64,000 nucleotides of DNA from Cymodocea nodosa (Eukaryota > Streptophyta > Magnoliopsida > Alismatales > Cymodoceaceae): NCBI GenBank assembly GCA_036874045.1, contig CM072339.1:5091501-5155500 (forward strand). The letters are read 5' to 3'. Position 1 is the first letter of the stretch. Every line of letters begins with the position of its first letter. The position numbers and the translations under genes are program-made. The notes beneath the pieces are model-generated. The model did no database searches. It was not told where the DNA came from and saw only the letters and a list, made by a program, of their open reading frames with translations. Below are positions 58,375 through 64,000 of this stretch, piece after piece.

Positions 58375-58431
58375 AGTTGCTTAGGTGGCACTAGAGAACT
58401 TGTATTGGTTCCTAGGCAACAACACTAAATA
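58375..58431 (-). other. G1c leader remnant and degenerate primer site
   Basis: AAGTTGCTTAG near 58375 matches the G1a leader. TCCTAGGCAACAACACTAA (58412-58430) aligns with the G1a PBS TCCCTAGCAACGGCGCTAG. An extra ~24 bp lies between them here. It suggests that a G1 internal region once lay to the left. Confidence 0.5.
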
Positions 58432-60280
58432 ACTTATATTTGTTAACTTCTGTTTTTAACTTAGTTAATTTTTCTTTATGCTTATCAGTAATTCCTTTTT
58501 AGAAGTAAACAAACAACCTTTCACACAAATTAGATATTAATTCCAATTTGTATTTTAACTACAAGTGCATAGTGTATATTGTATTTGTGTGCAAGTACAG
58601 GTCGATCCTATAGAGAAATTGAGTAAGAATTGTGTACTATTTTATTTTTTTTATAATATACTTAATGTGTTTAGTAATCCCTCCGTTGAGTTACAATTAA
58701 CACAACAGATTAATCTCGTGGACTTAAGTTAACTCCACGAGCCTATCTTTTCAATTTAATACTATTATTTACAAAGGAATTCGACCAACTATTGGGCGGT
58801 TTCATAGATTGTAAATAACATCAATTGAGCTCTTTAATGCTAGTGAATATTAGATTCATCATTAAGCAATACTAACATTCAAATATTTCAAATAGTAACC
58901 ATTAAAATCTTTAAGTATCTGAACAATCGATTTCAGTAAACTATGATACTATTTTCTGAATCAAACAAACACAAAACATTCACAATACTAACAATAACAA
59001 CTTTAATCACAATACAAAACAAACAATACAACACTTGAATACTAAATATAAACTCAGATAAGTTGTTATTTTTGGTATTTTTGTTTTGAGATATTCATGA
59101 AAATGGGTGAAAGGTGAAATGTAAAATCTCTATCGATAGTAAATACTTTCGTCACTACATGCTACGTGATTACACCACTGAAAACTTAATCACTTACAAT
59201 TCTGCCTCTTCTCCCTATAGAATCGCGAGTCTAGAATTGTAAGATGATCTCCTCTTCAGCATACTGGCATCAACCCGAAACTAAGGGTAGAAGCTTTACG
59301 ATCTCTTGAGATATGAGTCGGTGCCTGGTGAAAATGGCTTCCCTTCCCGCGACACGATCACTCCTCACAATGGTTGTCAGCCACCGTGTTTGGCTCGGAA
59401 TAGACCCGACATTAGGAAAGCATCCTTACAGACCTCCGATGGTTGGTGATTATGGTAATTATGGTGATGTTGGTGAATTGTTGGTGATGGTGTGGATGAT
59501 TTAGTGAACTTCCGACACTACCTACAGTTAGTGCAGTCCTCCATCTTTACACACACTGCCACACACCTCCAACCACACCATCTTCGTTTTTTCTCCTCTT
59601 CTTTTATACTTCTTCAATAGTAACTACTTTTGCTTTTAATGATCGGTTGGATTTCCTTCATTCAGATCAACGATGGTGATTTCTTTTCCCTTTCACGAGT
59701 GAATTCCTACGTGATACGTGCAATCGTGGCCTTCCTTCGAATGTACCATTTCTGTAACCGCTACAGTGGCATATTAAAAAATAAATGGTCTATGGAGTTA
59801 TAGATAACTCAACAGACTTACTTCGTTAATTTAACTATAAAACACGTGCACTAAAGAAATAAGATGCTAACTTAATGTGTTACCTTAGTGTGTATTCATG
59901 TAACTCAACGCGTACAGTTATGCTAACTTAACGAGTTAAATATGTACATCTCACATGATATACTAAAGCATTTAAATTCAACACGTGTACTTCAGGAAAT
60001 AATAAAATATTCTTTAAAACATAACTGTCGAGTACATTAAACATAACTCTCCGAAATAACAAAAAATTCGAATACTTAAGAATTTCACAGCCTGCAATTT
60101 ACCGACAGTCCAGAAATGTACTAAATTAACATTAATTTCCTAGAATTATGCAGATTCTTTCATTAAAGCATATAACAGTGTAATTATAACATAATGGCTT
60201 AATTCTCATATGATAAGCTAAATATTATGCAATTAACCATCATTAAACCGTTAATATTATACACTTTTTCATTCTAAACA
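58432..60280 (-). repeat. G1c LTR
   Basis: About 1849 bp, starting TGTTTAGAATG at 60280 on minus. It is colinear with G1a and G1b. The shared AACGAG module is truncated after CTCACATGATATAC (59950). The possible TATA box is at 59601-59610. CTCGTGGA...TCCACGAG (58715-58741) forms an 8-bp-arm dyad. Confidence 0.8.
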
Positions 60281-60330
60281 CTTCCTCCATACTTAAATTT
60301 TGCTAGTCCCTTAGAAAACTAAGATTTAAT
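60281..60330 (-). other. G1c polypurine tract region
   Basis: On the minus strand, AGGGACTAGCAAAATTTAAG leads to TATGGAGGAAG and then the LTR start at 60280. The same GGGACTAGCA block precedes the PPT at 3699. Confidence 0.6.
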
Positions 60331-60389
60331 TAGTTGGTCATTCTAAAGTGCTAGAATTAATTCTTCACTTAGTTTTCTTCAAAATAATA

Positions 60390-61008
60390 AATTAGATTAC
60401 TATATAGATTTTCTGTATGTTTTAGTAATCTATTTTAACTTTGTTTTCTCATTTTCAACCTGCAAATATACTTAGAATATATGTAAATTACATACAAAAT
60501 ATATCAACATCACATAGGTGTTAATTATATTATCGTTTGTTCTTCTTTTCAACATCTGTCATCCTGAATTGTCCAATATGATTTCTAGAATAAATTTCAA
60601 ATACATATGAATCAAAACACAATCCAATTCAATATGATTAAGACAAGTAGAATAAAGAATTGTATCTCAAATAAACAACTTCAAAAGTCTATTCTAGATT
60701 CATACTTCAGAAATTTTAGATAACAGAACATATACTCAATTCAAAAGATATCTGTATTTCACAAAACACTTATATCTTTTCAAAACAGTATATGCATATT
60801 TGTACTTTAAAAGTTAATTTGACAAGCTTGAATCATACAAGAGCTTTCTAGTGTACCCATGTATCGAGCTTTCAATCAACAATCCCAGATCTAATTAGGA
60901 TCTTAGGTTGTTAGATTTAAAGAGTCTTTTTTTTAGGTCAACAATCCTTATATACCTATCTGCTCAAGTACAAAAGGCTCGTGATCAAACAAGTCAACAA
61001 ACTTTCAA

Positions 61009-61047
<39 letters not shown>

Positions 61048-61440
61048 CTTTTCAACATAGTATATATATGTATTTCATTAATACAGATGCAATAAAACAC
61101 AAATCTCATATAGTCTTGCTTCTATTATTTACTGAAAATATGAATCCATGTCAATAAACTCATACTTTTTCTGTAGTTTAATAAGCTCTACACATAAATC
61201 ATTCTACCAGTTTAATCAATCAAATTAAATGTATCCTTGATCATATGTATTTGATTTAATCCAAAAATCAACATTTCAGCTCTTTTAGGATTTCAAATAA
61301 TTACTGAGTTTCAGTTAGCATTCTGATTTCATTTTAAAATTGTGAAATTGTTAAACTCATAAAATTCAGCAACAACATAAGATGTTATATCTAGATTTGT
61401 ATGAATAATAAAATTTGTAGCATCTTATATAAGATTATAA
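60390..61440 (-). mobile_element. C1-like spacer fragment
   Basis: It follows 40300-41350 of element 3 block by block: CAAATATACTT, ATGAATCAAAACACAA, AATATGATTAA, GCTTGAATCATACAAGAGCT, AGGCTCGTGATCAAAC and ACACAAATCTCATA. It is more divergent than elements 1 and 3 are from each other. RNase H and ORF3 are not present at either end. Confidence 0.7.
61011..61047. repeat. Homopolymer T37
   Basis: A run of 37 T inside the C1-like spacer. The equivalent place in element 3 has mixed sequence (TTTTCACTTTGTAAGTAC), so the run arose or expanded here. It may be an assembly-sensitive length. Confidence 0.8.
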
Positions 61441-61604
61441 ATATAACATTCAAGCAGTTACAGTTCTTAAAAATTTTACAGTTTCAAATATCAAATAGTT
61501 ACAGTAAATTCATAAAAAAGAATTCTCAATTTCCACAGAACTTTTGCAGTACCATTCTAATTCCTTTAATTAACAAAATTACATGGCTATTACTTTAATT
61601 ACGT
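61441..61604. other. Unassigned AT-rich stretch
   Basis: No motif recognised. It would be the start of an LTR if the adjacent purine tract is a true PPT, but no TG terminus is seen. Confidence 0.3.
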
Positions 61605-61645
61605 CCCCCCCATACCTACATTTTGCATTGTCCTCAATGTAAAAG
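61605..61645 (-). other. Tat/Athila-type 3' motif and polypurine tract
   Basis: The minus strand has ACATTGAGGACAATGC (61625-61640) and then GGTATGGGGGGG. The 'cattgaggacaatgc ... G-run' pair is a well-known signature just before the 3' LTR in plant Tat and Athila elements. It lies ~410 bp downstream of the F-box frame, in the same orientation. Confidence 0.65.
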
Positions 61646-62051
61646 ATTTTACAATAAATATAGTAATTATAGTAGGCATGAATATTGTTTCGTTAATTTA
61701 GCATCTAACTCAACGAACTTAGTTGAAATGTAAATTCAAGATAAGTAATCAATTACATACTTTGTCTTTTTGTATCTCCTTCAATATCTTTCGATTTTTG
61801 ATTTTGAAAAACTTTTCTTCACATAAAAGCAAAGTAACAATATAACAATTTAACTTGTTAAATTAGTGTCTTGTGTGGAACCCAGGCTCCTACGCCTTTG
61901 GTGGCTCACAAGCAAGCCAATTGGTTTCCCAAAATAGATACCAACAAACTAGATTGATATTTTGTTATTTTTTATGTTTTTTTTTTAGAATAAAACTAAA
62001 ATTAAGAAAAATGCAGAATACACAAAAAATTTAAAAGCATAGAATCATAGT
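61646..62051 (-). other. Noncoding stretch downstream of the F-box gene
   Basis: AT-rich, with minus-strand GAGCCACCAAAGGCGTAGG and AGCCTGGG near 61890-61915, reminiscent of the noncoding part before the PPT of Athila elements. A TTCGTTGAGTTAG motif is at ~61710. No frame. Confidence 0.4.
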
Positions 62052-63188
62052 TTAAAAACATGATTGAAAAGTAGTAACAAATGGAATAAATGTGTCAGTC
62101 CATGCAAACTTTTTAGGCATAATTCTTCTTGTTATTAATTCTATGTAAATGCAATTTGCTTTCCTTTTTAGCTTGTAAATTTGTAGTATGTTATTAATAC
62201 TAAATATAAGTGTATTACCATTAATGAAATGAAATGCAGAAAGAGATCCTCTTATGTTCCAAGATAATGTAGCTGTTTCAATTTCTACGTCTATTTCAAT
62301 ATATTCTTCTTCCCACTTCCATTCATTTAGGTCTTTCATAATCGATATTTGAAATTTCTTCAATTCATCCCACCATCTTATTAGACATAAAGTAGCATCA
62401 TCATATTCATTATACCACATTCCCAATTGAATTTGATTGTATTCTGAAGTTGGTGGTTTAGCTATATCACTCGGTATAGGTAATATTTCTATAAAACCAT
62501 CATAATTGTCTATGCTTACTATGTATAAATCAGATCTAAATGCTACTAATATATCTATGACTAGATATATATGTCCATCAAGTATGACATACATGTTGTT
62601 AATTAATGATTTCTATCCTAGATATCTCATAGTATTTTCAGTCCAAGATCTATTCAGAAAATTATACACACTTAAGAATAAATCTTCATCCCAATTTCCA
62701 GTTGGTCTCCAATAATATAATTTTTCAAGAATGGTCGAATTTTTATCAGAAAACGTTAAAGCTGACCCACAATTTTCAATTGGTACTTCATATTTATTAT
62801 GTCTTCCTATATTCCATTCTTCTCTTGTGATAGGATTTTGAATCAAAATGTCGAGTAACAGAATTGCATACCTTGGTTTGGTTCTGTATATAATTAATCC
62901 TTCATCTATCCCCATAATATGATCTATTCCTTTTAATGCATTGGGTGAAATTCCAACAGTTTCTTCCATATTCAGATATTCATAGCAGATTGAACTATGA
63001 TTAAATGACTTCCATAAAAATCTATCTCTAATCTTAGTCATTTTTGCAGCTTGTAGTCCATGAAAGTATTTTTCTCTAACACAGTCTTTGATTTCCTTTG
63101 ATACACAACACAATCTACATAGATCTTTAACTAACAAGTTACTCAATACTTTCCTTAGTGCATCTAGTGGTAATTTCATCAATTTCAT
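62052..63188 (-). pseudogene. F-box protein gene with one in-frame stop
   Basis: One frame of 378 codons runs from the ATG at 63188 to the stop at 62052, interrupted only by TAG at 62613-62615 (after MRYLG). Residues ~5-42 form an F-box: LPLDALRKVLSNLLVKDLCR then LCCVSKEIKDCV, the part that would bind a SKP1 adaptor in an SCF ubiquitin ligase. The rest resembles the F-box-associated region of plant families, for example ILIQNPITREEWNIG near residue 115, with later Trp-rich strands (QLGMWYNEYDDATLCLIRWW, ATLSWNIRGSLSAFHF). No intron is seen. If translation stops at TAG, a 191-residue protein with the F-box remains, so a truncated product is possible. Its low number of defects stands out against the transposons. 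The 62506-62715 plus frame is antisense noise. Confidence 0.8.
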
Positions 63189-63324
63189 CTGTTGTGATTC
63201 TATATAACATAAACAAAAATTACAGTGACAAAATTAACATAACTACTTCACACCCTCGTGGAGTTAAGTCATAACTTAACGAACTAAGTTCGTTGAGTTA
63301 AGTAATAACTCTACGATACTACTA
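63189..63324. repeat. F-box upstream region with ~60-bp imperfect palindrome
   Basis: The 5' side of the F-box gene contains 63257-63316, where TCGTGGAGTTA pairs with TAACTCTACGA and, inside, AACGAACT pairs with AGTTCGTT. The wording resembles dyads in the G1 LTRs (CTCGTGGAGTTAACTTAAG), so it may be an LTR scrap. No core promoter is evident between it and the ATG. Confidence 0.5.
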
Positions 63325-64000
63325 ATTATAATTATCATCCATATATATTTGAACAACAATTTGATCTTTATGATGATAGAGTATGGTCTACTTTTCCCAC
63401 GATATATCCTTGTTCTATTAAAAAAGTAGATAATCTTTCATATCATGATCTAGGTGCTTGCTTCAACCCATATAAGGCTTTCTTCAATTTATACACAAAG
63501 TCAGGATTTTTAATATCTTCAAATCCAAGTGGTTGTTTTACATAGACTTCTTCATTAATTAAACCATTTAGAAATACACTCTTTACATCCATTTGATATA
63601 ATTTAAAATCCATATAACAAGCATAAGCCAATAATATTCTAATACTTTCTAACCTAGCCATAGGAGCAAATGTTTCATCATAATCTAGTCCTTCTTCTTG
63701 TGTATACCCTTGTGCAACTAATCTAGCTTTGTTTCTTATAACTTGACCAGTTTAATTAGTTTTGTTTCTAAAGATCCACTTTGTACCTATTATGGACTGA
63801 TTTTCTGGTAGAGAGACTAATTCCCAAACATCATTTCTGATGAATTGATTTAGTTCTTGCATTGCCACTATCCAATTTTCATTAGATAATGCTTCTTTTA
63901 TATTCCTTGGTTCCACCATAGAAACAAACATACACATACTACTGAAATTTACTGAAGCTCTAGTTTTAACTCCCTCATTAATATTACCAATGACTTAAGT
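63325..64000 (-). pseudogene. C1 RT fragment (continues past the window)
   Basis: It reads MCMFVSMVEPRNIKEALSNE, WIVAMQELNQFIRNDVWELV, GTKWIFRNKTN-stop-TGQVIRNK, ARLVAQGYTQEEGLDYDETF, ARLESIRILLAYACYMDFKL and YQMDVKSVFLNGLINEEVYV (catalytic Asp), then LKKALYGLKQAPRS. After a frame break and a small deletion it gives IVVQIYMDD and stops being recognisable at ~63330, right after the polymerase site. It is very close to element 3 in sequence. The missing downstream part would be RNase H; instead, the F-box region follows. Confidence 0.9.

Overview
This window is plant nuclear DNA, almost certainly from a flowering plant with a repeat-rich genome. It is strongly AT-rich. Nearly every recognisable piece is a decayed LTR retrotransposon carrying plant-type primer sites: initiator tRNA-Met for the Ty1/copia elements and tRNA-Asp for the Ty3/Athila elements. 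I see no bacterial-style genes, no rRNA or tRNA genes, no CRISPR array, and only one gene that is not a transposon (an F-box gene at 62052-63188, minus strand). The species cannot be named from the sequence.

Families used below. C1 is a Sirevirus-type Ty1/copia family with ~1.65-1.76 kb LTRs, gag-pol, and an extra third ORF between pol and the 3' LTR. C2 is a second Sirevirus-type copia family with a ~0.95 kb LTR. G1 is an Athila-type Ty3/gypsy family with ~1.9-2.3 kb LTRs. Single pieces of other Ty3 and Ty1 elements also occur.

Layout. 1-1716: G1 LTR, PBS and gag remnant (plus). 1719-3889: an unrelated Tat/Athila-type LTR with its PPT (minus). 3890-4622: start of a G1 LTR (plus). 4623-21108: C1 composite LTR A - internal 1 - LTR B - internal 2 - LTR C (minus). 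Internal 1 holds gag, protease, integrase, RT, RNase H and ORF3. Internal 2 is deleted down to an ORF3 fragment. 21109-26964: G1a with integrase fragment, RT/RNase H, protease, gag, PBS and LTR (minus). 26965-28753: 5' fragment of another C1. 28754-30019: C2-like LTR. 30020-30345: inverted G1 LTR end. 30346-33729: G1b gag, PBS and LTR. 33730-34110: another G1-type LTR piece. 34111-35391 and 48697-49870: one C2 element split by the complete C1 element 3 (35392-48696), which is flanked by the 5-bp duplication ATAAC. 49871-51604: Athila-type LTR (plus). 51605-53640: Ty3 RNase H/integrase and probable LTR (plus). 54003-54590: copia RT fragment. 54691-55385: ~255-bp tandem repeat. 55386-57560: unassigned. 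57561-58374: Ty3 RT and copia integrase fragments. 58375-60330: G1c. 60390-61440: C1-like spacer. 61605-61645: Tat-type PPT. 62052-63188: F-box gene with one stop codon. 63325-64000: C1 RT.

How the parts relate. In intact relatives, Gag forms the particle, protease matures it, RT/RNase H copies RNA primed from the PBS and PPT, and integrase inserts the DNA. Every copy here is broken by stops, frameshifts or deletions, so none should be autonomous. The most interesting points are: a conserved third ORF in the C1 family; an in-frame gag-start/ORF3 fusion in a recombinant copy; an LTR module shared by copia and Athila families; an Athila family in which Gag starts at the zinc knuckle; and the nearly intact F-box gene inside the transposon nest.
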